Source of the DNA: Manis javanica
Taxonomy: Eukaryota > Chordata > Mammalia > Pholidota > Manidae
Reading direction: 5' to 3'
DNA: 64,000 nucleotides
NCBI RefSeq assembly: GCF_040802235.1
Contig: NC_133168.1
Span: 32,507,759 to 32,571,758 of the forward strand
In this document: piece after piece, positions 1-12,055 of the stretch
Numbering within the stretch: position 1 is the stretch's first letter
How the letters are laid out: every line of letters begins with the position of its first letter
The notes under the pieces: model-generated
What the model saw: only the letters and a program-made list of their open reading frames with translations
Databases searched by the model: none
What the model was told of the DNA's origin: nothing
Translations under genes and position numbers: made by a program

Positions 1-1970
1 GGGCAAACATAGTCAATGTTCTTATACTTTGCCAGTAGAGGAGGGTTTACATCAATGCCAGGCTGGTAATAGCAAATGCTTGGCTGTCAAAGTGATTTCC
101 ACCCCAACATCTGCCACAAAAGAGGGACAGCAGCCAATAAGGGGCCATACAGGTTTGGCGTCAATAACTCTGGATGGGTGAGGAGTGACACGGTTCCTGG
201 GTGATGGCCAAGTGGCAAATTGCATGCCAGATGGGAGAGTGTCACATGCCTCCCTCTGGCACAGACAAAGCTCATCTGAGGTAACTAAGGAAGCCCTGTA
301 TTTCTCAAACGGGCATATGATGCCAAAGAGGAAGGCATAAAATTCTACTCTGAAAATTGAAGAATGAAACCAAAAAATTTCTTTATTACTTAAAGAAGAA
401 CTGCAAATACAAGGCATTACCAATTATGATTTTCTAATAAAAAAGACAAAGATAACAACTGGAGCCTGAAGAAAGAGAAAACTGCCTAAATGAACTCATT
501 TTGCAATATGGCTACACCCAGCTCCCCTTTATAATCCACCTCCTTTCTTAGCGTTAATTTTCTCCCATCTTTATTCTGTTGATCATCTCAGTTCTAAGCT
601 TTCTCCCCAAGTTACTAATTATTGTGGAGTAGATTTTATAACCCACCCACATTCTTGTAGGCATGGTAATAGATCCTTTCATAAAGGAAATTGCTACTTT
701 AAAGCTACAGGGCACTTTTAAAGCCAAGACACTTGAAAAAGATGCCATTGTAAGTTAATACAACAGACAAACAGGATCTGGAAAGAATTCTTTCCAAATA
801 TATTTGGATAGGAAGAAGGAAGTAGGTCAGAAAATTATGACCCCTGTGTATTTAGCCTAATATACATCCTCATTCCAGGCAACTAAGTGTCAGCTATTGA
901 AAATGAAAGTCTAAAGAGAATATCATAAAAAGACATTCTCATAGCTTCTCCTCTGAAGATTCCATAAATAGATTGGAAATAATCTCCAGGGAATCTTTCC
1001 AACAGCTTGTGGACTGGTAGCAGTAATTAACAGAATCAAAACATAATGTAATCTTCTACTTAAACACTGTCACTGTTGATTATTTTTCCTTAAATTTGTG
1101 ATTATTTCTTGCTAGCTTTCTTGGCTCAAAAGTAATATTTAAATTTCCCCACTTCTGCTCCCTGTATATCAAAGAGGAAAAAAAAAATGCAGCCTATGAA
1201 CCAGAAAAGAAAACATTGGAATAGGCATATAACCTTCCTTTAAAATCAACAAAGCAAATAGAAGTGACTAAAAAACTTATATCCTTGATTTCCATATTCA
1301 TTACCTCCATGTGAAAGCATGTAATATGTAGTAGTTGTACTAATTGACTCTTTATTCCTTACTGAATGAAAAAGTTCAAGCACAAATCCTAAAAAGGAGG
1401 ATTTTTACTTAGATATTAGAAAGAATTATCTTCCTTTAGGGGACTATGAAATGGTGGAAAGGAAAATGAAAGTTGTGGAATTTCCTTTTTGGTGAGATTA
1501 TAAAGAAAGTAACGATTTTAAGGATAGTTTATCAATAATACTTAATTGAGAAAGAAAAATAAGAATGCTGGTAAATCCCATACTTACTGATGTCATGATA
1601 CTGCATTTTTCCCACAGAGTTCTTTGTTACAGAAAATCTTTGTCTAGTAATGGTTCATGAATATTCTGGATGAAATTCCTAATTTTTCATCATTTTGAAT
1701 ACTAAGACAATCCTGAAAATTATTCCAATAGTAACCATCCAAATAATAAAATAAGGTTCAGAAAGCAATTAGTTTTCTAAACCACTGGCATATAAAGAAT
1801 ATGTATAAAGTACAAATTCTATAGTGCTCCTTTTACAGAACATTTTTTTCAGTATGATATCTTTAAAAAATATGTAATTTTGGGATGTGTGTGCATGTGA
1901 ATATGTGTGCTGCAAACCAACATTGACATTAATACGGAATTTTTATCTAGACACTGTTCCAGTAAGTGCT
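1..1970. other. Unique AT-rich DNA, no gene seen
   Basis: Every frame is closed by frequent stops apart from short chance frames (at most about 120 codons near 52-423 on the minus strand, with no recognisable domain). Positions 1-330 are somewhat richer in G+C. The rest is A/T-rich with no repeat family I can name. Intronic or intergenic DNA is the simplest reading. Confidence 0.6.
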
Positions 1971-2422
1971 TGTATTGGTTTGCTAGGTCGGCTTAATAAA
2001 GTACCATAGACTGGGGGGCTTAAACAACAGTTCTGTAGGTTAGAAGTCCAAGATCAAGGTCTTGGCAGTGTTGGTTCCTTCTGAGAGCTGAGAGAAAGAA
2101 TCTCTTCCATAACTCTCATCTAGCTTCTTATGGCTTTTGGGGTATTCCTAGTCTTAGAGAAGCATTATCCCAATGTCCATCTATGCCTTCATCTCCACAT
2201 GGCATTCTCCCTCTGTGTGCATGTCTGTGTTCAAATTTCCCCTTTATGTAAGGACATCAGTTATATTGGATTAGGGCCTACCCTAAAGACCTTATTTTAA
2301 TTTGATTACCTTTGTAAAGACGCTATTTCCAAATAAGGCTGCCAGTAGAGGAGGATTTTCTGAGGTACTAGGGGTTAGGATACCAGCATATCTTTTGGGG
2401 GGGATATAAATGAACCAGTAAT
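1971..2422 (-). mobile_element. MLT1-type LTR (ERVL-MaLR), antisense
   Basis: The plus strand starts TGTATTGGTTTGCTAGG and continues with the blocks expected of a reversed MLT1 LTR: a stretch like 'aagtaccatagactggg' then 'gcttaaacaacag', 'agaagtccaagatcaaggt', 'ggttccttctgag', 'ccacatggcattctccctct', 'ttggattagggcc' and 'atttccaaataagg'. Their order and spacing match the family. No internal retroviral sequence or second LTR follows, so it is a solo LTR. A short insertion lies near 2340-2358 relative to the usual sequence. The 3' boundary is approximate. Confidence 0.85.
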
Positions 2423-2925
2423 GTAGTCCTTAAAAGAACAATTGCATTTATAGAGTAGAAGATACAAAAGCAAGCCAGGATATTTAACTGAACTAGGTGT
2501 CTATATAGACAAAAACAAGCTCTCTATAATACTAGAACACATGGAGATTTTAATTCTGTCCTCAGATTGAATCAGATCATTGCCTGACATTTTAGAGACA
2601 AACCACCCTTCAGTTAATTTTTTAAAATTCAATTCTATAAAGTTAAACAGTGTACAAATATAGCTAAAACTAAAACTGCCATTCCACTGGAATGACTCAG
2701 AGCTATAATCACAGGTCCCATAGGCACAACATTTTGTTCTTATATGAATATCACGTGGGCACCACAAAGACAAGCCTTAAAACTAAAGATTTCACTGTCT
2801 GCTATGTATAGATCACCTCTGGCACTTCCTGAAACAGTAGAAATTTTTCCAAGTTTTATATTAAAGTAGTCAATTTATTTTGTTGTATTGAAAATAGAAA
2901 ATATAACAACTAAAATAGGACTTCA
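2423..2925. other. Unique AT-rich DNA, nothing seen
   Basis: No recognisable repeat, RNA gene or plausible coding frame. A 90-codon minus-strand frame (2501-2773) has no domain and no coding-like bias. Confidence 0.5.
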
Positions 2926-3060
2926 GAATTGTCTGGTCCAATTATAGACCTGAAAACTATGTGTCAGAGAGTTTAATGACTTACTTGTTCAGGGTAATCT
3001 GACCAGTTAGAGCAGAGCCAGGAAAACAACCTGAGACTAGGCCTTCCCTCCAGGTTAATG
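2926..3060 (-). mobile_element. MIR SINE fragment, antisense
   Basis: Read on the plus strand it has the reversed MIR core: a stretch resembling 'gacctgaaaactatgtgtcagagag' followed by 'taatgacttacttgttcagggtaatctgaccag' and 'agagcagagccagga'. It is very diverged, as expected for this mammalian-wide tRNA-derived SINE. Only the core and part of the 5' side are preserved. Confidence 0.65.
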
Positions 3061-4389
3061 ATTTCTGCTACTAAGTCACCACATATCACTCTTGTCTGGG
3101 AATCAGTTCTTAGAAATAGGCCCTCAGTGAACCTAACTTATATTTATATTTTAGAATCTATAACAAAGGTCATGTACTATATTTCTGCTGGCTGGAACTG
3201 TAATCACTCTCAAGGACTCACACAAAAACTGTCTTCTGAGAGCTTTATTTAAAATGTACTGTATAATTTTATTATTGTAGCTGTCTACTTTCTCCTTTAA
3301 ATCTTTAGTTCTCTTTAGTTTATGGCTATAACTGCTGCATTTTCATATCTAAAAATCAGGACACATAGGAAATGCATTTATCCCTATATGTTGGCACATA
3401 ATGATTACTCATTTACTATTGTTTAAAAATGACCCTTTATAAAAGTCTTACATTGGTTTGGATACTTATGAATATTTGATTATTACACTGTTTTTCATGG
3501 TGGTAGATGGCAATGGAACTATAGGATGGAATATTTAAAATTAGAATTGCCCTAGATTGGTTGTGGGCTGTGGGTAAAGAGCTACTAGGATACACTAAAT
3601 TACTGCCACATGTCTCCCACAGGGCTTGCACATTGTTGTTGGCACATTATATGTAGACATGACTTTCCCCTTGTCTGGAATCTGCCATCATACCCAGAGC
3701 TAGGTTCCACCAGCTGTGACTGTACTATTTCCTCCCCCTCTCTAATAAGTCCAGAGTGGTTGCCTAACACCAACAAGCTGGGCCTATCAAAGTCTACCTT
3801 TAAAGAATTTGAAATTTAGATACAGTTTGGAGACCACCAGGAGGTGGCACTTAGCACCAAGTTGTGGAAACTAGATCCACACATTCCTGCAGTCAAGGTG
3901 CTGGCCATTCCTTTCTAGTCTTGGCTGCCACCATTTACCATTTAGAGTCCATATAATGGTTCAACACCTTTCCAATATGTCCCCCCTTTGGGCTGAAGTT
4001 TTCCACTAGTTTCTGTTCCTTCTAACTCCCAAAGTTGAAACAGACACAGACTCTCCTCTGTAGCAGGAATTCTGCTAGGTGCTAGGGTAATAAAGATAAG
4101 CATAATACATTTTCCACCTTTGCAAATCTCACAGCGTATCAGTGATGAATAAAGTGTTACTCCCACTTATTTGGTTATTCTGTAATTAATATATTTCTGT
4201 TCTTCTCATTTTTCCTCTATATCTCTTGCAGGAAATTCTGGGAAGACAGAGCATATAAAAACGTTATGTGTTTATGTATATATAATAAATATAGACCTTA
4301 ACTGATGATGATGATAATTTCATTTTTTAAACTATAGAACACAATTTCCCAACAAAACATTGTTTCATTTAAGAAAGAATGTGCAAGGT
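3061..4389. other. Unique DNA, with a possible old repeat near 3600-3830
   Basis: No gene seen. Around 3755-3815 the sequence contains 'ggttgcctaacaccaacaagctgggcctatcaaa', which resembles a motif found in several ancient interspersed repeats, but I cannot assign a family. The remainder is AT-rich single-copy sequence. Confidence 0.4.
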
Positions 4390-5364
4390 GATGGCATGAG
4401 AAGTGAGGCAGAAACATCCTCTCAAAACCACATATAACACAAAAATACAGCAAGTACAACTAATTCTGAAAGAGCAACCAGAAAGAAGACTATAACAGAT
4501 GGCCCACATCTGGGGAAAGGAGAAGATCTCACAAAATAAAATAAAGCATCAAAGCCATGATCTAGTGGGACCCAAGCACTCCCACCACCCCAGCTCACAG
4601 GTGGGAGGAAGAGAAACATAAACGGGAGAGAGTAGAAGCCCAGGACTGCTAAACACCCACCCCTGGAGATTTTCTCCAGAAGCACCAACCCATAATACAT
4701 GGTGCTCTGGAGATTAGAGGGGTTGGAAAGCAAAGACAGGCAGAATACTCAGAGACTGAGATTTTAGCCACTTGTGGAGAACAGGTACATGCAACTGGCT
4801 GCTCTGGGACAAAACAAATGTGGGCACTTTAAAAGACTTCCCAACAGTGAGAGGGCTGCTAAACGGGAAAGAATTATACAGAGCTTGCTGCTCAGGAGAG
4901 AAAAGACAGGTGGACAAAATAATCCCAGCATACTCAGTGTAGCAGGTTGGAAATTTTCAGGACCTTGAGGTGCTATGTCTGCCAAGATGACAACACAACA
5001 CCCAGGCTCCCCACTGTTATACACAGCCAGATTCTCCTTTTTCCCAGCAGTCACCAGTCCCACTCAACTGCTGCCCTGCCATCAAAGCAGACCATCCAGA
5101 CAGTGACCCGGCCTACAGCAGCTACAAGGGCATAACACAGAGGCTGATTCCTGCATGCTCAAACCACTGGCCCTAGCAGTGGAGGCAGGCACTGAAGCCA
5201 GGAAATAGTAAAGGGCACTTTCATTATGGCAGGATCTGGCGCCACTTGACTGCAACCCCTGCCATCGCTCCAGGTGCTAGACAGCTCCAGAGAGTAGAGC
5301 ATCTGGGCACTAGAGGCTACCATCTACAGAGTTATTATTCCATAGTAATCATTAGAAATACAGA
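4390..5364 (+). promoter_or_regulatory. L1 5' UTR (former internal promoter)
   Basis: This segment is richer in G+C than its flanks and lies directly before the ORF1 start. It contains the usual L1 5' end style: cytosine-rich blocks such as 'cactcccaccaccccagctcacagg' near 4580, 'ccctggagattttctccagaag' near 4660, and short GC-rich patches to about 5310. In active L1s this region carries the RNA polymerase II promoter. Few CpGs remain, as expected for an old methylated copy, so activity now is unlikely. Confidence 0.7.
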
Positions 5365-6390
5365 ATGGCAAGAGAATCTTGTACAAACAAAATACGTCAA
5401 ACACTGGAAAGATGGCTAAATGAAACTGAAATCACCAATTTTCTTGATAAAGATTTCAAAATAAAATAAACATGCTCAAAGAACTACAGAAAAATATTCA
5501 AGATCTTAGGGAGGAATTCAAGAAAGAGAAACAAAAATACAGTATCTGAAATGACACATACAATGGAAGGATTTAAAAGCAGATGAGGAGATAGAGAAGA
5601 CAATAAATGAAATAGGAATTAGAGAAATGGAATATAAAGAAGCTGAGGCATAGAGAGAAAAAAGGATCTCTAGGAATGAAAGAATAGTAAAAGAACTGCA
5701 GGACCAATCCAAACAGAACAATATTCTCATTATAGGGGTACCAGAAGAAGATGAGAGAGAAGGGGATAAAGTCTCTTTGGGGAAATAATTGCTGAAAACT
5801 TCCCCCATATGGGAAAAGAAATAGATTCTCTGGTCATGGAGGTACACAGATCTCCCAACAAAAGGGATCCAAGGAAGACAACATGAAGATAAGTAATAAT
5901 TAAAATAGCAAAGATCAAGAATAAGGACAGACTATTAAAAGCTGCCAGAGAGAGAAATAAGATCACATACAAAGGAAAACCCATCAGGCTATCATCAGAC
6001 TTCTCAACAGAAACCTTACAGGCCAGAAAGGAATGGCATGATATATTTACTGCAATGAAACAGAAGGGCCTCGAACCAAGAATACTCTACTCAGCAAGAT
6101 TATTATTTAAATATGAAGCAGGGGTTAAACAATTTCCAGATAAGCAAAATAAGGGGGAATTTACCTCCCAAAAACCATTTATACAGGGTATTATAAAGTG
6201 ACTGCTATAGATGAAAGTGCTCCTATAAAATAAAACCACAGTAAAGGAAGTAGACTAATTAATTACTAAGCAAATGCAAAACTAAATGAACTACCCACAA
6301 AGTCAGTCCAGATATACACGACGAATACAGAATATGACACCTATTATATAAAGAGAGTGGAGGAAGAAAAAGAAGGGAGGAAAAAAAACC
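5365..6390 (+). pseudogene. L1 ORF1 remnant (RNA-binding chaperone), broken
   Basis: ORF1p is the trimeric RNA-binding chaperone of the L1 ribonucleoprotein. The frame seems to start at the ATG at 5365 (MARESCTNK...) after the 5' UTR. It reaches an in-frame stop near 5469 and is interrupted repeatedly afterwards. The middle is rich in Lys, Glu and Gln codons (5400-5760), fitting the coiled-coil part. Near 5725-5790 the bases encode a stretch like 'IIGVPEE', typical of the RRM region. Near 6065-6150 'RILYSARL'-like and 'FPDKQN'-like segments fit the C-terminal domain. The length (about 1 kb) is normal for the family. The 3' limit is uncertain because the frame is lost. Confidence 0.75.
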
Positions 6391-6469
6391 CTTTAGATTG
6401 CATTTGAAATAGCATCGTAAGTGAGATAAGTTAGATTGTTAGATAGTAAAGAAGCTGCCCTTGAACCTT

Positions 6470-9400
6470 TGGTAACCACAAATCTAAAGCCTGCAATAGC
6501 AATAGGCACAAATCTACCAACAATCACCTTAAATGTAAATGTTAAATGCACCATTCAAAACACATGAGTTACAGAATTGATTAAAGAAAACAAGAACCAC
6601 CTATATGTTGCCTACAAAAGACTTACTTTAAACCCAAGGACATACATAGACTAAAAGTGAAGGGATGGAAAAAGGTATTTCATGCAACTAATAGGGAGAA
6701 AAAAGCAGGAGTTTCAGTATTTGTATCAGACAAAATAGACTTCAAAACAAATATCATAACAAGAAACAAACAAGGACACTATTTAATGATAAAAGGGTCA
6801 GTCCAACAGATGATATAACCATCATAAATATTTATGCACCCAACATAGGAGCACCTAAAATGTGAAATAAATACTAAAACAGAATTAAAGGGGGAAATAG
6901 AATGAAATGCATTCATTTTAGGAGACTTCAACACACCATTCACACCAAAGGACAGATCCACCAGAGAGAAATAAGGAGCCAAAGACACTGAACAACACAC
7001 TAGAACAGATGGACCTAACAGACATCTACAGAACACTCCACCTAAAAGCAACAGGATACACATTCTTCTCAAGTGCACATGGATCATTATCCAGACTAGA
7101 TCACATACTAGGCCACAAAAAGAGCCCCAGTAAATTCAGAAGGTTTCAAATTGTAACAATCAGCTTCATAGACCACAAAGGTATGAAACTAGAAATAAAT
7201 TATGCAAAGAAAACAAAAAAGCCCACAAACACATGGAGGCTTAACAACATGTTCCTAAATAATCAATGGATCAATGACTAAATAAAAACAGAGATAAAGC
7301 AATATATATAGACAAATGAAAACAACAACTCAACTCACCAAAATATCTGGAGATGCAGCAAAGATCATACTAAGAGGGAGGTATATTGCAATATAGGCTT
7401 AGCTCAAGAAAGAAGAACATTCCAAAACCAACAGTCTATACCCACAATTAATGAAACAAGAAAAAGAAGAACAAATGAGGCCCAAAGTTAGTAGAAGGAG
7501 GGACGCAATAAAGATCCAAGCAGAAAAAAATAAAACTGAAAAGAATAAAACAATAGAAAGAATCAATGAAACCAGGAGCTGGTTCTTCAAGAAAATAAAC
7601 AAAATAGATAAACCCATGGCCAGACTTACCAAGAAAAAAGAGAGTCTACACATATAAACAGAATCAGAAATGAGAAAGGAAAAATCACTATAGACCACAC
7701 AGAAATATAAAGAATTATAAGAAAATACTACAAAATATTATACGCTAACAAATTGGATAAACTAGAAGAAATGGAAAACTCTCTAGAAAAATATGACCTT
7801 CTAAGACTGACCAGGAAGAAACAGAAAATCCAAACAGACCAATTATCACCAGCGAAACTGAATTGATAATCAAAAAACTACCTAAGAACAAAATGCCTGA
7901 CCAGATGGCTTCACCACTGAATTTTATTAAACATTTAGTGAAGACCTAATATCCATCCTCCTTATGGTTTTCCATAAAGTAAAAAAGGAGGAAATACTTA
8001 GAAACTCATTCTAATACCAAAACCAGACAAAGACACCACAACAAAAGAAAATTGCAGACTAATATCCCTAATAAATAAGCACAAAAATCCTCAACAACAT
8101 ATTAGCAAACTGAATTCAAAAATACATTAAAAAGATCATCCATAATGATCAAGCAGGATTTATTCCAGGGATGCAAGGATGGTACAGTTTTCAAAAGTCC
8201 ATCAACATCACCCACCACATCAACAAAAAGAAGGATAAAAACCACATGATCATCTCAATAGATGCTGAAACAGCATTTGACAAAATTCAACATCAATTCA
8301 TATAGATAGAAACACTCAATAAAATGGGTATAGAAGCATACTTAACAGCAAAAAGCTGAAAGCTTTTCTTCTAACCTCAGAAATAAGACAAGGATGCCCA
8401 CTTTTACCACTTTTATTCAACATTGCACTTGAGGTCCCGGCCATGGCAATCAGACAACACAAAGAAATAAAAGCATCCAGAGTGTCAAGGAAGAAGTTAA
8501 ACTGTCACTGTTTACAGATGACATGTTATTGTAAATTCAAAACCTAAAGAATCCACCAGAAAACTACTAGAACTAGTAACTGAATGTAGCAAAGTTGCAG
8601 GATACAAAATTAATACACAGAAATCTGTTGCATTCCTGTATACTAACAGTGAACTAGTAGAAAGAGAAATCAGGAAAACAATTCCATTTACAATTGCATC
8701 AAAAACAATAAAATACCTAGGAATAAACTTAACCAAGGAGTTGAAAGACTATACACTGAAAACTATAAAACACTCATGAGAGAAATTAAAGGTGACACCA
8801 ATAAATGGAAATACATCCTGGGCAAGAATTAATATTGTCAAAATATCCATCCTGTGTAAAGCAATATACAGATTCAATGCAATCCCTAACAAATATGAAC
8901 AGCATTCTTCAATGAACTAGAGCAAATAGTTCTAAAATGTATATGAAACCACAAAAGACCCAGAATATCCAGAGCAATCCTGAGAAGGAAAAATAAAGCT
9001 GGGAGGGTGATGCTCCCCGGATTCAAGCTCTACTACAAAGCCACAGTAATCAAGACAATTTGGTACAGGCACAAGAACAGATCCATAGATCAATGGAACA
9101 GAATAGAGAGCCCAGATATAAACCCACATATATATGACCAATTAATATACAATAAAGAAGCCATGGATATACAATGGGGAAATGACAGCCTCTTCAACAA
9201 CTGGTATTGGCAAAACTGGACAGCTACCTGCAAGAGAATGAAACTGGATTATTGTCTAACTCAATATACAAAAGTAAAATTTGAAATGGTCAAAGACTTG
9301 GACAAATGTCATGAAACCATAAAACTCTTAGAAGAAAAGATAGGCAAAAATCTCTTGAGTATAAACATGAGCAACTTTTCCTGAACACATCTCCTCAGGC

Positions 9401-10190
9401 AAGGGAAACAAATGCAAAAAATGAACAAATGGGACTACATTAAGCTAAAAAGTTTCTTCTGTACAGCAAAGGACACCATCAGTAGAACTAAAAGGCAACC
9501 TACAGTATGGGAGAATATATTCATGAACAACATATCTGATAAGGAGTTAACATTGAAAATATATAAAGAATGTTAACATTGAAAATATATAAAGAACTCA
9601 CATGCCTCAACACCCAAAAAGCATATAACCCTATTTAAAAAATAGGTGGAGGATATGAACAGACACTTCTCCATAGAAGAAATTCAGATGACCAACAGGC
9701 ACATGAAAAGATGCTCCACATCACTAATCATCAGGGAAACACAAATTAAAACCAGGAGGAGATATCACCTCACACCAGTTAGGATGGCCAACATCCAAAA
9801 GACAAACAACAAATGCTGGTGAGGATGCGGAGAAAGGGGAGCCCTCCTACACTGCTGGTGGGAATGTAAACTAGTTCAACCATTGTGGAAAGCAATATGG
9901 AGGTTCCTCAAAAACTAAAAATAGAAATACCATTTGACCCGGGATTTCCATTCCTAGGAATTTTCCCAAAGAAAACAAGATCTCATATTCAAAAAGACAT
10001 ATGCACCTCTATGTTTACTGCAGCACTATTTACAATAGCCAAGATATATAAGCAACCCAAGTGTCTATCAGTAAATGAATGGATAAAGAAGAAATGGTAT
10101 ATATACACAATGGTTTATTATTCAGCCATAAGAAATCCCATTATTTGCAACAATATGGATGGAGCGAGAGGGTGTTATGCTCAGTGAGAT
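6470..10190 (+). pseudogene. L1 ORF2 remnant (endonuclease/reverse transcriptase), broken
   Basis: ORF2p nicks target DNA and reverse-transcribes L1 RNA. The start region encodes an ITLNVN-like stretch near 6520. The endonuclease domain keeps a GDFNTP motif at 6921-6938 and, in an open segment at 7009-7281, the RLDHILGHK motif containing the catalytic Asp-His pair. The reverse transcriptase shows its catalytic FTDD motif (usually F/YADD) at 8511-8522. Downstream open pieces at 9007-9384 and 9885-10187 encode the typical C-terminal region ([10 protein letters not shown], then the TVAKIYKQPKCLS-like stretch). Length is close to the family's 3.8 kb. Stops and frameshifts occur throughout, so no full protein can be made. 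A 26-bp duplication at 9546 adds another shift. Confidence 0.9.
9546..9596 (+). repeat. 26-bp tandem duplication inside L1 ORF2
   Basis: Two adjacent copies of a unit beginning GTTAACATTG and ending ATATAAAGAA. Copy 1 is 9546-9571 and copy 2 is 9572-9596, with only the last base not repeated. The copies are identical, so the event is recent relative to the L1 insertion. 26 is not a multiple of three, so it also shifts the frame. Confidence 0.9.
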
Positions 10191-10575
10191 AAGACAGGTG
10201 GAGAAATACAAGTACCAAATGATTTCAGTCATTTGTGGTGTATAACAACAAAGCAAAACTGAAGGAACAAAACTGCAGCAGAATCACAGACTCCAAGAAG
10301 GGACTGGTGGTTACCAAAGGGAAGAGAGTGGGAGGGAGGGAGAAGGGCATTGTGATTAGCACACATAATGTAGGGGGTCACAGGAAAGGCAGTATAGCAC
10401 AGAGGAGACAAGTAGTGACTCTCTGTCATCTTCCCATGCTGATGGACAGTGATTAGAATGGGTTATAGGTGAGGACCTGATCATTTGGGTGAATGTAGTA
10501 GCTGCAATGTTGCTTATGTGAAACCTTCATAAGATTGTGTATCAATGATACCTTAATAAAAATAATACTAATAAT
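10191..10575 (+). other. L1 3' UTR and A-rich tail
   Basis: Non-coding end of the L1. It includes a G-rich stretch (10320-10350, 'gagagtgggagggagggag'), which is typical of mammalian L1 3' UTRs. It then runs through 'gttgcttatgtgaaaccttcataag' to AATAAA near 10554 and a short A/T-rich tail. Confidence 0.85.
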
Positions 10576-12055
10576 AAAAAGCACTTCATCCTAGTAAAAT
10601 TTAAATATCTATTAGAGACATTTTGGAGAAAAAAATATTTATTATTTTCTCTAATAAATTTTTCTCATTTATTTTAGAGAAAAAATACCATAACCATTTG
10701 GTTCCCAGATAGTCAACAACGAAGGAATGAAGGACGGTATTTTAAATCTAAAACTAATATTTAAGTGGAACTTTTTTCACACTTTGAAAATACATTTTAC
10801 TTAAACATGCAAAATTTTATCAGTTGGAAACCTGTTATGTGTTTAATTAAATGTCCCACACATGTGTTTATAATACATAGCATTGTAGCCTGTGAAAGGA
10901 TCCCCAGGGTGTATGGTCAGCCTTTGCTTGATTGAACTCTATTCCGGAGGTCATGGGAATGGGGGTACTTGTTTGAGTTTTCTGTTTCCCACTTCCACTT
11001 TTCCTCCACCAACTATTGGCATATAAACAAACTCATGTTCAAAAGGTGATGGACTCCCCTGAGCTAATCCCCTCTGAAGTGCCAGACCTGCCCACACAGT
11101 CTACAGATTGGAGCAGCTAGTCCAGCTCACACCCACTTCCCCTAAAGGATGGCTCAGCCTGCCTCCCCCAGGCCAGGCTCATCTGACTGATTTGCCTTTT
11201 GCTCCCTGGGAAGGGAGATCCTCAACACTGACTGGGGCAAAGAGAGCTGTGAAGCTGAGATGCTCATTCTTCCTTAATGAGCTCAAGTTCTCCAGATGGC
11301 AGCAAGCGTTTTCGTCATGCAAATTCTTGGCAGCAGGGAGCCTGTCAAGTGGCTACTGCTGCTTATTGTTACCACCACTCCCCCACCCCCTCCACACAAA
11401 CGCAGAAGAAATACCATCTGTCTGCTATGGGGGCTCAGTGGGACTTTCCAAGTCCTGTAGTTGGTGCCGCTTAGCAGCCCTGTGCTGTGTACGCAGTCCA
11501 AACATGAGGTGCCTCAAGATGGCATCCAGTCTGGAGAAGCCCTGAGCCAGGGAGGTCCGCCCCAGCTGGCAATCCCCTTTCTCCCTACACCCTGGCCCTT
11601 GAACCTCACTTTGCTCAGGGGCAGTATGCTAGCAGAATTCTCATAAGATATTTATGTAATAAAAATAGCAAAACTGGTTCTGTTTATCCCTTCAGATTCC
11701 AGGAAAGGAAGAAGACGAACTGAATTAGCAGCATGTCTCCAGACCAGTGAGAGATGAAATGGGGCAGCAGAAGAGAACTGGCTGAAGAGCGCACTCTGGA
11801 AGTGAGACACACAGATATGGGTGAAAGGGAGACCCCAGAATACTGTGCTGATTTCTCGTTTGCTTCCCCTTCTCTCTCACAAACATCATAACTCCAGATT
11901 AATAATTAGCTCTTCTTAGAAGGAAAAGTCTTATGTACAAATGAAAACTGTCACTCAAAAGATTTCAAGATCTAGAGAAGGCTCAATACCTTATCTATCA
12001 CTCAGTCCTGGGACAACTGCAGTCATTCAATAACTGCCTTTTTTGTTTTTGCTGT
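10576..12055. other. Unique DNA with a G+C-richer block at 10.88-11.65 kb
   Basis: No recognised gene. The block 10880-11650 is clearly richer in G+C than its surroundings. As a result it has several overlapping open frames on both strands, the longest 145 codons (11108-11545, plus). None has a domain I know, and frames in all directions are open at once, so these are probably compositional. An unrecognised LTR or other repeat is possible here. 11650-12050 shows nothing. Confidence 0.45.

Larger units (their letters stand above)
4390..10575 (+). mobile_element. Near full-length L1 LINE, inactive
   Basis: About 6.2 kb with every part of an L1 in order: GC-richer 5' UTR, degraded ORF1, ORF2 with endonuclease and reverse transcriptase remnants, a 3' UTR, and an A-rich tail after 'gataccttaataaaa'. 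The 3' end (9.84-10.57 kb) belongs to the same family as the copies at 44.7-45.5 kb and at the right edge. The reading frames are broken many times by stops and frameshifts, so it cannot mobilise itself. I could not identify a target-site duplication, so the 5' boundary is approximate and may have lost some bases. Confidence 0.93.

Noticed and set aside
30..2354. The 15-mer TGCCAGTAGAGGAGG occurs at 30-44 and at 2340-2354
   Set aside because: A few shared 15-mers are expected by chance in 64 kb, and the flanks do not match.
4714..5063. Overlapping minus-strand frames of 67-103 codons
   Set aside because: They lie in the L1 5' UTR, which is G+C-richer and so has longer chance frames.
11108..11545. 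145-codon frame, the longest in the window
   Set aside because: Other frames on both strands are open over the same bases, so it reflects G+C content. No domain recognised.
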